A stretch of DNA of 64,000 nucleotides from the NCBI GenBank assembly GCA_003952965.2, contig CM025851.1, forward strand, positions 20,106,874 to 20,170,873, written 5' to 3'. Both the position numbers and the translations under genes were made by a program. Under the pieces are notes generated by a model. That model had not been told where the DNA came from and did not search any database. It saw only the letters and a program-made list of their open reading frames with translations. Numbering within the stretch: the first letter of the stretch is position 1; each line of letters starts with the position of its first letter. This DNA is from Morella rubra. Lineage: Eukaryota; Streptophyta; Magnoliopsida; Fagales; Myricaceae. Shown in pieces: positions 14,250-24,665 of the stretch.

Positions 14250-15296
14250 TGTTAGAAATAAAAAAAAAAAAATTTAGCCTGAAAAAAAAAATATTTATAC
14301 TAAGAGAGAGAAGAGAGATAAGTGAGATACACGATACCATGTTAGAAATAAAAAATTTAGACTAGAAAAAACTATTTATACTAAGAGAGAGAAGAGAGAT
14401 AAGTGAGACACAAGACTAAGTGGTTCTGTCTATAGACTTACATCCACTGTGGAAGGCCTAACTGGGCTTATTGGTGTACTCACTTATTATTTTTTGTTGA
14501 GTTTACATAAGCTTTATTTATAAGCCTTTGGAAAAATAACACACATTGCTTTAGCAATGTGAGACTCTAATAACTTTAATACTCCCCCGCAAACTCAAGG
14601 TGGACACACGTTGAGTTTGGACTTACAAAAATAATTTAAGAAAAAATGACAACGCCAGAAAGTCGCCGGAGTGATGCCGAAAGGTCGCCGAGGTGATGCC
14701 GGAAGGTCGCCGAAAGTTGCCGAAATGATGCCGGAATGCCACCGAAGTGATACAGGAAAGTCGCCGGAGTGATATTGGAATGTCGCTAGGGTGAGGATGG
14801 AAGGTAGCCGGAAGGCCGCCGAAGTGAGGCCGGAAAGGTCGCCGGAGTGATACTGGAAAGGTCATCGGGAAGTCGCCCGAAGTGATGCCGGACGGGACGC
14901 TGAGGTCCAAGAGAAGATGTCAAAAATTGGCCGAAATGATACCGGTCTGAGCGCCTGAAAGCCGAAGAAATGATAAAGAAAATAACTAAACTAGGTCGAG
15001 CTGAGCCAACAAGAGTGCTGGCTAGCCTGATCTAGGATCAAAATAGCTCGGATACCATGTTAGAAATAAAAAAATTTAGACTGAAAAAAAAAATTATTTA
15101 TACTAAGAGAGATAAGTGAGACACAAGATTTAAGTAGTTTTGTCCATAGACCTACAGCTACTGTGGAAGGCCTAACTGAGCTTATTAGTGTACTCACTTA
15201 TTATTTTTTGTTGAGTTTACATAAACTTTATTTATAAGCCTTTGGAAACAATAGCCCACCTTGCTTTAGCAATATGGGACTTTAATAACTTTAATA
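14250..15296 (-). mobile_element. TRIM (small non-coding LTR retrotransposon) inserted in LINE-1
   Basis: Two direct repeats serve as LTRs: 14340-14581 (242 bp) and 15058-15296 (239 bp). Both start TGTTAGAAATA and end ctttaata on the plus strand. Beside the right LTR, 15046-15057 reads TGGTATCCGAGC on the minus strand, an initiator Met-tRNA binding site; beside the left LTR, ctcccccgc (14582-14590) is a polypurine tract on the minus strand. The element therefore runs right to left. Its interior is only about 470 bp and non-coding. A third, partial LTR head (14250-14339) abuts the left LTR. Flanking taaa suggests a short target duplication. Confidence 0.85.
14640..14945. repeat. degenerate GCCGGA/GTCGCC tandem repeat inside the TRIM
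   Basis: Short units such as gatgccggaaggtcgccgaa and agtgatactggaaaggtc recur imperfectly, roughly every 20-35 bases, over the TRIM interior. The open frames this creates on both strands are low-complexity and not genes. Confidence 0.65.
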
Positions 15297-16308
15297 TAAA
15301 CCCCTTATTGTTCACATTTCTCAACCTTCGACGGGGGGCAGAAAAGAGTATTACGGTCGTGGAGGGTCGTCTCCTTCCTTTCCTGATAAGGGCAAGAGTC
15401 TTCGGGGTGTTCCTTCGGTTTGTGATTTGACGAGGGCGAAGGTGAAGTCCTTTACATGGCATGGATCGAACCAGTCCTTTTACAATCGTTTTTCTCCTTT
15501 GGTTGTGTCTTACAAAGAGGCTACGCTGCATCTCCCTGTTGTTTTACAGTCACATTGTCAGGATTTGGAAGTGGACAATCTAGTATCCAGCTGTAAACAT
15601 TTATTGTTGAGTGACGAGGCAAAGGGGTTGGATGGTCTACTGACTTCAACGACAGGTCAGTAGTTGGGCAGGGGGTGGGGGTGGTGTGGGGGTGTAAATT
15701 CATCTAGAGCCCCCTAGTGTTCCTTTGGTGACTTACTCGAGCCCTGCCCGTGACAGTCGGTGCATAGGAGTCTAAATCCAGGAAAAAATTTGCTGCTAAA
15801 CGAGTTAAAAAATTGGGCTCTGGGCCTGTTTCCTCTAGGCCCACTAGTGGTCTTTTATTAGCAGGGCTTTCTAACCCCCCCTGCCCTCCCTTGACCCTAT
15901 GGTGGCCCAACCTTCAGAGGTTGCACCCTGTGGCCTGGTCCAAAAATCTGTTAGGGGTCCTCCTGGGTTTGATTGGAGTGACCCATTAGGTTGTTGCCTC
16001 TTTGACCATCGATTTTTCTACAAGGAGGAAAATAGACACGAAGTTTTTCTCGTCTCACAACTTTGTGCTCCCAAATGTGCTGCCTGAGGAAACTAAATTT
16101 GACTCTAAAGGTGAATTACTTTGGCTGCTCTGAGAGTTAGGCGTACCTGTATTGCAATCTAGCAGAGAGCTTCTCTAAGGAAGTTGGAGCTGGTGGTTGG
16201 AGAAAAAGAAATGGAGGATGTAGAGGAGGCCGATGATGTGGATGATCTTTTACCCTTTCAATCCAATCTGGGCATGATGGTGAGTCCTTTTTTGCCCTTA
16301 AATGTCTA

Positions 16309-17630
16309 ATGATTGGACTATATTGGAACTACCGCGGTGTAGGCCGAGTGGCAACAGTTTTTGAGCTCCAGTCCCTGGCAAGAAAATACAATCCTTATTT
16401 TCTTTGCCTTTTGGAAACAAAGATTGTTGATGTTCGTGCTCCCTTCCTTTGGGCGGGTTTTTTTTCATTTTGTGACGCAACCGCCTGAAGGTCATAGTGG
16501 TGGTTTGGTTTTTGCCTGGAAAGCAAGAGTTGATGTTGAGTTGGTTTGTATTAACAAGAATTCTATTTCTCTTTTGGTGTACTCTGATCCGGTGAACCAT
16601 CCTTGGTTATTGACTTGTTTTCGTGGTCCCACGTTGTGGCACCTGAAGAGTGCTTTCTGGAATGGCCTCTGTTCGATAGCTAGCTCTTTCGAGGGGTCTT
16701 GGCTTTGTTTTGGGGATTTCAACTGTTTGGCAGCCAGTTGGGAGAAGAAAGGTGGCCAACCTTTTACGTCTACCTCGATTACTCCTCTTCAGAACCTGAT
16801 TGAGTCTAGAGGGCTGCTTGATCTTGGCTATAATGGCTCTCCTTTCACTTGGTCAAATAACAGAGAAGGGTTTGCCAACATCAAAGAACGGTTGGATAGG
16901 AGGCTTGAGAATGTTGATTAGAGGTTGTTGTTTCTTAGAGGGAAAATTACTCATCTGACCAGAGGTATTTCTGATCACTCTCCCCTTTTGTTAAACATGG
17001 ATTGGGGTGTGGTAGCTGCAAAGAAGCCATTCATATTTGAGGCTCTTTGGGTTTGTGATTGCTCTTGTGTATAGGTTGTTAGGAAGGGTTGGAGCACAGC
17101 AGTTGTAGGCCCCCTGCTTTCTGTCTTTTTCAAAGTATCAGGTTTATGAAACAGGGTCTCAAGGACTAGAACTGCATTTCTTTAGGTCATATCCAACAGA
17201 AAATTTCAGAGTTTGCATTTGCACTTGGATTGGGTTCAAGATCAAGAGCCTATTGCGGATTTGGTGTCTCTGGAACATCATTTAACTGTTGCTTTAAAAG
17301 AGGAACTTCGTAAGGAGGAAGAACTTTGGCGGGTCAAGTCTCAGGTTACGTGGCTTACAACATGTGACCTTAATACAAAATTCTTTCACGCTTCTACGAT
17401 TATCAGACGCCGTAGGAATTCAGTGGAATTTTTGAAGACGGAGGAAGGCTCTTGGATTTCTTCTCGTACCGAGATTGGTGATTATATTACCTTTTATTTC
17501 AGTCCACCAATCCTGTTATTCCAGAAGACATAGAAGGCCTCCTTGCACCCTGTATTACCGATCTAGAAAATGACAGCTTATGTATGATTCCTTCGGCTGA
17601 AAACATCTAGTTGATGGTGAATCAGATGGG
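16309..17630 (+). pseudogene. LINE-1 ORF2, endonuclease and start of reverse transcriptase
   Basis: Starts at ATG 16309 (MIGLYWNYRGVG). APE-type endonuclease blocks follow: CLLETKIVDV, SWLCFGDFNCL (catalytic GDFN), PFTWSNNREG and ISDHSPLLL (the conserved SDH), then the linker DLNTKFFHASTIIRRRRNS that leads into the reverse transcriptase. The frame shifts near 16475 and stops occur near 16921 and 17530. The hAT element cuts the coding sequence at 17630, and it resumes at 22334 after the target duplication. Confidence 0.85.
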
Positions 17631-19009
17631 TAGGGGTGTACTCCGACCCAATTGGTCGGAAATTTCATCTTCCGAATTTTGACCCGACCCTCTACGGAAT
17701 ATTTTTTGTTGTTCCCATTTCCATCCGAAAATACGTATTTTCGAGCCGACCCACATTCTGACAATGCATATTTTTCGAGCTGACCCGATAACTAGGTTCA
17801 GAATTCGTTTGGGCCAAAAAATGGGCTAGAATTCATTTTTGGGCCGGATTGGTTTATCTTCTTAGACCAATTATCTTAGTTTTTCATATGGCTTTTTGGG
17901 CCAATTTTTTTTAAGATTTCTGGGTGCTCATTAAAAACACCACTATTGCTTAGGATTTTTTAGTGAAACTGAAACATTCTATCTCCATATCTCCAAAACT
18001 CCACCAGTTTTCAAAGTAACATCCCAAAAAATTAAAAACCAAGTTTTACCCATAGATTGAATAATTAAAAAATCAAGTTTTACAAAGTTATGAAACCACT
18101 AATATATAAACCAAATAAAAGCTCAAAGTAAGAGAAATAAAATCTTTCTCATCTCTCTTCCATTTTAGCTTCAAAAAAGGAAAGTCTTTTCTTATCCATG
18201 TACACTTAATTGTGGTCCAACACTAATAGTCCTGCTTACCTAGTAAGCATTAAAGAACAAAAATGTTAACCCTTTGTTAGAATAACAAAAGAACACAGAG
18301 TGCAACCCTTTGTTAGAAAAATAAAAACCCACCATGCCAACACTAAAGAAAGCATTTGTTATTGGCCAAAAGTTTGCAGCAAAAAAAAAAAAACCACCTA
18401 AGAAAGTAAAACTGCAAAAACACAAGTATAATTTACTTAATCAGCGGTAAGCAACAAATCATAATATTCAACGATGAGCAACAAATCAAAAATACATGCA
18501 AAAAATAAAAACTCACTACTTCAAAAAGCCAGCAACCATCATTCAAAGTTAGCTTTACAAATAACAGAAATTCAGCACTAAAAAAAATATTTGTTGCTAG
18601 CCAAAAGTCCACAGCAAAAAAACAGCACTACATAAGCAAGAAAAACAACAAAAACATAAGCAAAATTTACTTATTAAGTGGTAAGCAATAAATCAAAATA
18701 TTAGGATGTAATCAATAAATCAAAAACACAGGCAAAACGGAAAAATCCACCAGTTAAAAAAGCCAGCAACCATCATCCGCTTAGTCAACAGTAAGCAAAA
18801 TATTCTTCGAAGTTAGCTTTACAATAATTGAAGAATAAGACAAGTTATAATAGGCAAGAAATGAAAGGTTAGGTTTCATTTTACATTTATATAAATATTA
18901 AGCAACAAATCAAAATCAGAGACCTGAATCAACTTCATAACTTTCAGCATCTTCTAATATATTTTGTTGAGCATCAAAAGTAGCAGCCGGAGATTTGAAC
19001 CAATTTTAA

Positions 19010-21043
19010 GTACAAATAAGAGCTTCAATTGTGTATGGAGACAAAGAATTTCGAAATGGATCTAACATGCGTCCACTAGTACTAAAAGTTGATTCAAAGG
19101 CAATAGTGGAGATAAGAATCGCTAATACCTCTTGTGCTATTTGCCCAAGGACCAAATATTTAGTTGAATTCACTTTCTACCACACTTGAATATCAAAATT
19201 TGGTTTGCAACTTCAACATCTTCCAAAAGATACCGATCCAATTCTGCTTTGTATTCTCCACCACCTCACGTTACTGGATATTGGTGAAATCTCTACATGA
19301 AGCTCAAGAGAATCCTTTGATTAGAATTATCTTATGTAACCGTACAACTTTGGCTACTTCCATCACCACTTGATTCAAGTCCCCGTAGTGGAAATCCAAT
19401 ATATCTAGAATATTTACAATACAAGCGATCAAGAACTTCTCTAAGCTTTTCAATATGCCCAGTTGCTTTCTCTATGCCTATAATCTCTTTGAACAAAAAG
19501 TCCAAAACATCCAACTTGTACCACGGGTCCAGCACAATAACAACAAAAACTATCATGTTAATCTTCTTAAAATCTCCCTAATATTTGTTGTATTTCAACT
19601 TCATTTTTGCAGCCATACTACTCACAACAAAATCATCACTATCACAATATTCTTGCAAATGAGAGTAGACATTTGTCAATTCTTCAAAGTATAGATTTGA
19701 AGTAGAATACAAACAACCAGAAATACTTAATGTCACTTCACAAAAGCACGAATATTATCTCAATCCTCATAGAAAAGAGGCCCCTCACTCAAATTGACCA
19801 TCATCTTCTTGCATCAATTCAAAGGCAGTTTGAAATTTTTTAGCCACATCTAACATCAAATAGGTTGAGTTCTACCTTGTTGGCACATTAAGAACAAGAA
19901 GACCCTCATGAGGAATTTTTTGTCTTTATGCACATGACTTAAACTTTTCAAGTCTTGAAGGGGAGGATTTCACATACTTCACCGCATTTCTAACCCTTGT
20001 AATTGAATCATTCACATCTATTAAACCCTCTCTAACAATGAGATTTAAAATATGGGCACAACACCAAAAATGCATAAACTCATTCTCCAATATAGTGCCC
20101 ACCCTATCCTTGCTTCTACAACGCTATCATTAGTGGAGGCATTGTCTGCGATGATAGTAAAAATCTTGTCAATTCTCCAATCAAGCATACAAGATTTAAT
20201 TGGCCTTCCAATTGTCACTCTTTTATGATTAGGCACCTTAAAAAAGTTTATAACTCAATTATGCATGATCCAATCATTATCTATGAATTGAGCAGTTATG
20301 CACATATAATTTAAGTTTTGCACTGAAGTCCATGTATTAGTTGTAAGGCAAACTCTTCGATTAGCATTGACAAATATTACCTTCAACTTCTCCTTTTCAT
20401 TCAAGTAAAGTTTCATACAATCTCTCATCACAGTTATGTGAGAAGGGATTAGGAATCTCGGCTCAACAGCATTCATGAAATTTCTAAACCCATAACCCTT
20501 CACAAATCAAAAAGATAATTCATCCTTTATGACCATCCTCAAAATTGCCTCTCTAACCTTTTTCTCACTATACCTAGCAAGTGAAAGTGACTTCTCCGTA
20601 GTACTAGCTTCCCCATTCTTTTTCATTGAATAACTCAAATGTGATTGTGCTTTATCCAACTCAGCCTCCCTAACCTTGAGGGCTCTACATTTTTTCATAT
20701 GATAGAGCAAGGAAGAAGTACCTTGCTTTTTAGCATGACAATTTAAATGTTTCATGCAATAATTATACTGAGCTTTAAGAAAATTAAGGTCAGAATCTAC
20801 AATCTTTGTAAAATGGTCTCATACTTCATATTTAGCTTCATTTCTACAATGACTAAGTGGAGGACGACTAGCAGTATTACCTTGCATTTTGGTAGGCTTG
20901 GATGTTGCATCAAAATTTGGAGGCAATGTGGCATTCAATTTGGAAATAGGATCTTTTGTTTGATTTTTGTAGCCAAGAAACTCCTCAGCAATCTCATCAT
21001 CTATTGCAATAGGATGATTTAGGTCCATCTGTAAGCAAATCAA
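19010..21043 (-). pseudogene. hAT transposase remnant (BED zinc finger, RNase H-like core, dimerisation region)
   Basis: On the minus strand, in order: an N-terminal part from 21043; a BED finger region around 20690-20830 (NYCMKHLNCHAKKQGTSSL, HMKKC, with one Cys missing); the core block CLTTNTWTSVQNLNYMC near 20290-20350, where the usual first catalytic Asp of TTDxWTS reads Asn; IIADNASTNDS near 20120-20160, which keeps its Asp; CCAHILNLIVREGLIDVND near 20000-20070; VLDPWYKLDVLDFLF near 19490-19535; and the C-terminal dimerisation block AILISTIAFESTFSTSGR near 19065-19130. Several frameshifts and stops separate them. Closest in style to Ac-like plant hAT proteins. Confidence 0.88.
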
Positions 21044-22103
21044 AAGAACTCATCACATAAAAGCAATAGTAGTTTCTTTTGTTAACATAATATTGACACT
21101 TTATAATACATATCTAAGTATCTTTAAACAAATTAAAAGATCATACAATTTTTTATTCTTTAAGGCCAACATATTAATCAAATAGGGGACCACATATGGC
21201 ATATGATATGTTGATAAAGTTTAGACTTTAGACATCAAAATTCAAGGACCATGTGATAAGAAAACATTCCAAGGACTCAGGATCCAGAGACCACATATGT
21301 GCAAAGTACAAGACATTTAATAACATCCAAAGACCACATATGTGCAAATTAAAAGATCATTCATTATTTTTCTTCACCACGTTTTAACTTTTAAGAGATT
21401 TTAATATACAAGTCTTGGAGATCGAAACAAATAATAGAAAATTCAAAACTTGAAACAAACAAAAGTAGAAAACTAGAAATTAATGCACCAATGTTCATGG
21501 GTCCAACAACGAATGAAGACCAAAACGAATAATAACATAAAAAGTCAATACATCCATGGTCCCACAGAAAACAGACAAGAAGATAATATAAAGAAACCAA
21601 GGTCCAAACCTCAGACGAAAATGGGGTTTCAAAATCTCAAACAAAGCAACAAACAAAGTAGCCAACCTCTACTCCTAACTCCACTAAAGACTACAACGTC
21701 AAAAGAAAGTAAAAAAAAAATCATTAGATAAACAAACAGAGAGGCAAGAGTCGAATATTCAATAGGCAAAAATACTATTAAAAATCAAGATTCAAAGAAT
21801 AGCCTTTTACAACTTACAAGATGGCCGACCAGTACCACAGAGCTTTACGCCTTCAAGAAAATTGTGCACTTTTAGCTTGAGAATGTTTGACCGTTTGAGA
21901 GAGGTGAGATGTGAGAGTAGCCGCATGAGGTGAGTGAGGCCGTAAGGGTTTGAGTGTAAAGAGATAAGATAAGGTGAGATTTTAGGGTTTTTTTAAAATA
22001 TATATACAAAGGTAAAACGACATAGTTTTAAATACAAGTTTTCCTTTGTTTTTATCATTTTATGTGATCTGAAAAGTTAAAGCATAAAACGTTAGCTGCC
22101 TCT

Positions 22104-22105
<2 letters not shown>

Positions 22106-22135
<30 letters not shown>
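22106..22135. repeat. (AT)n microsatellite in the hAT element
   Basis: About 14 uninterrupted AT units just inside the right subterminal region of the hAT element. Confidence 0.9.
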
Positions 22136-22138
<3 letters not shown>

Positions 22139-22333
22139 GATATTGGGTCGGGTCGGGTCAAAAGTCAGAAATCTTATATGATTTCGACTTCCGACCCGAA
22201 TCCAATCAGAACTAAAGAAAGTGTTATGATACCGACCCGTTGTATCAGAATTCTGACCCGTTTTGGGTAGGGTCAAGTTGGAATGGCAGTTCGGGTTGGT
22301 TATTGATTTAATTTGTTTACCCTTACAGATGGG

Positions 22334-22808
22334 CTCTCACAAGGCTCCTAGACCGAATGGGATGACTGCCCTGTTCTTTAAAAAAAATTAGTCGATTGTG
22401 GGGGCTGATATGATGCAGCGGTTTTTTACTTTTGGAGATAAACCATTCTCATATATTAATTCCTAAGGTTGATTTTCCTTCACAAATCTCTTAATATAGG
22501 CCTATTAGCCTTTACAATGTCACTTTCAAGGTAATCTCAAAAAATTTAACGAACCAGTTGAAAGCTGTTATTGGGAAATTGATTTCACCCCTCCAATCCG
22601 CTTTTGTCCCGGGTAGACATATCTAGGATAACTCCATTATGGCTCATGAGATTATCCATATGATGAGACAACGAAAGTCTAGTAGAAAGATATTGATGGT
22701 TCAGGCTGATATTGAGAAAGCCTATGATAGTACGGAATGGAGATTGATTTTGGTGGCCATGAAACTCTTCGGTTTCCATGAGACTTTTGTTGGTCAGGTT
22801 GAGCAATG
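22334..22808 (+). pseudogene. LINE-1 reverse transcriptase, middle segment
   Basis: Continues the reverse transcriptase after the hAT element. Recognisable blocks: [50 protein letters not shown] (holding the first catalytic Asp) and FVGQVEQCF. Frameshifts and stops precede 22639. A further insertion interrupts it at about 22809; the coding sequence resumes near 24073. Confidence 0.82.
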
Positions 22809-24068
22809 TTTTGTAAATCCTAGGATTAAGGCAACCCAAGAGGGGGGTAAATTGAGTTTCAAAACTTTTTCGAAACTCACCCTTTAGAAAGTGTTTGCTA
22901 GCTACAAGTTCCACAAAGAGAAACGATTGCAATAAAAGATTAAACACAAGAATATATATTGCAACTCAAATAGAGAAATAAAACTTAGAACAAGAAACTA
23001 GTAGCACAATGTAAGGAGATAAGGGAAGAGAAGCAAACACAAGATTTTTAGGTGGTTTGGCAAACCCGCCTACATCCACCCCTCAAGCTCCTTTACCAAG
23101 CCTTGAGGTTTTTCCACTATGCTCCCTTCAACCAAGGGAAAGGTTTCCTTACACTTGAGCTTGAGAAACACCTCTTCAAGCCTCAAGAACGAGTTTGAGA
23201 ACAAACCTCTCCAAACTCCTTCTTTTGATGAACAACCCTCACCAAAAGGAAACAAGAGAATCACTCTCTTAAAGTGTATAGGGATGAACGAAAATGCCCA
23301 CTAAAACTCCCTTGATGGAGTAGATGTTACAATGAGAAATTTCTATCTCTTAGGCTTCACACAATAACAAGGATGTGAAAGTGTTGATTATGTGTGAATG
23401 ATGTTTGAAGAAGGATTGAAAGGTTTTTTATCACTCTTAGCCTTAGTAAAATGATTTTGGTCGTTCAGCAACTTTTAAAAGGCGTAGGAATGGCTTTATA
23501 TAGGCCTCATAAGAAAAATAGCCGTTGGGAGTCGAGCTGTCAAAATTCACGACAAGCCGGTCGACCGCTGCAGGTTTACGTTACCCAACGGTCATAATGT
23601 CAGAGGTCAGAACGGCTCTTTTCTTCATTTTTCAAACTAACCGGTCGACCGCTTCACAGCCGGTCGACCTCCTCAACTTAAGCACATGATCCGGTTGTTT
23701 TAAAAACACGATTTTGACCAACTTAAAATACCCAATTTTAAAGACTAACTTCCCATAAGTATATAAAAGGTTTGGGAGTTTAATTGGGATATTTTGAAGC
23801 CATTTAAAACATTTTTAAATCTTCAAAACAAGTGGTAAAACATTCATGCAAGTTTTGAAGAAATATGCAAGTGTGTGGTTCAAATCCTTGTTAAAGATGA
23901 AGTCTTAGAGTTACAAAAATTACCCTAGCATCTTGAGTCTTCACTTTAAGAGCACTTCCATTGAAGGGGATGTTGCTTGATCGTTCGTGCTCATTTTGGA
24001 TCTTCTTTGCTTCACATCTCAATTACTTCTATTGTTATCATCAAAACATTGATTGTGACAAAAAGCCA
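22809..24068. mobile_element. LTR-like insertion of about 1.26 kb in LINE-1, boundaries approximate
   Basis: Aligning LINE-1 to LINE-2 shows that gagcaatg (to 22808) should run straight into gcttatcaac (from 24073), so about 1.26 kb was inserted. The insert is non-coding, with a caacccaagaggggggtaaa head and a tcatcaaaacattgattgtg tail, a composition I associate with plant LTRs. Candidate flanks caatg and acatg do not match cleanly, so ends and class stay open. The 10-mer CCGGTCGACC occurs three times (about 23557-23680). Confidence 0.5.
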
Positions 24069-24665
24069 ACATGCTTATCAACAACTTTGTTCTCAGTTCT
24101 TTTGAACGGCTCCCCTTATGGTTTTTTTCTCTCTAGTCCCGGATTGAGACAAGGGGACCATCTATCCCCTTTTTTATTTATCCTAGGCTTTAAGATTTTT
24201 TCTCGGCTGTTATTCTGTGCGGAATTGAGGAAGGGATGATTTGGTGAAAAAGTAAATAGAGAGGTGATTTGAATAAATTTTTTATATTTATTTGTAGTGA
24301 AAAGTGATGATTTAATAGAAAGAAAATTTTTTGTAATTATTTTATTAGGGTCAAGATTTTGGCATAATTACCTTAAATCTCGGTATCTGTGGGATATTCA
24401 ACTGCCTACTGGAGCTTCTTGGCTGTGGAAAAATATTACCAAGGTGGGTGGTTTACTCAAGCAAGGTTTGTACTACCAAGTTGTTGGGGGCCAGCAAGCT
24501 AAAGTATGGGTGGACCCTTAGGTTCCACAGCTAGAATTTTTTCACCCTTGCCCCCCGTCTTGACAATGTTGTACTAGATTTGAATCTTTGTGTGGCTGAT
24601 ATGCTTATCCCAAATTCTTTTATTTGGAATGAGGCTTTGGTGCGTGTGCTCTTCAGGGCAGAAGA
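24069..24665 (+). pseudogene. LINE-1 reverse transcriptase end with internal deletion
   Basis: Resumes with [12 protein letters not shown] and [20 protein letters not shown], the standard reverse transcriptase block before the active site. After 24240 an AT-rich patch replaces what in LINE-2 is about 1.3 kb, including the FxDD active site; homology returns near 24360 at WHNYLKSRYLWDI and continues to VWVDP. The lost active site means this copy is dead irrespective of the insertions. Confidence 0.72.

Larger units (their letters stand above)
13501..16308 (+). pseudogene. LINE-1 ORF1 (DUF4283 plus zinc knuckle), broken
   Basis: Starts ATGGCGAGCTCTTCTCAT at 13501. The DUF4283-like region includes KIISSRSITISVVHSTLK and IKEFLVKE; the zinc-knuckle approach is VQFQYEKLADFCYGCGRLG (about 14100-14155). 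In LINE-2 the matching knuckle is a complete CX2CX4HX4C, whereas here the His position reads Leu and the last Cys reads Tyr, so zinc binding is probably lost. In-frame stops and a frameshift occur before the TRIM splits the frame at 14250; the C-terminal part resumes after 15296 without a long open frame. The product would have been the RNA-binding protein of the element. Confidence 0.8.
17623..22333 (-). mobile_element. hAT superfamily DNA transposon in LINE-1 ORF2
   Basis: The element 17631-22325 (4,695 bp) is flanked by a perfect 8-bp duplication CAGATGGG (17623-17630, 22326-22333), the hAT target-site size. The ends are TAGGGGTGTA on the left and, reverse-complemented, TAAGGGTAAA on the right. 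Subterminal GACCCGA/TCGGGTC motifs recur near both ends (17645-17790 and 22145-22285), the usual transposase-binding arrangement. The minus-strand transposase is broken, so the copy cannot move by itself. Removing it and one duplication rejoins LINE-1 cleanly. Confidence 0.93.

Noticed and set aside
14623..14910. 95-codon Pro/Phe/Arg-rich frame
   Set aside because: Product of the GCCGGA/GTCGCC repeat inside the TRIM; minus-strand low-complexity artefact.
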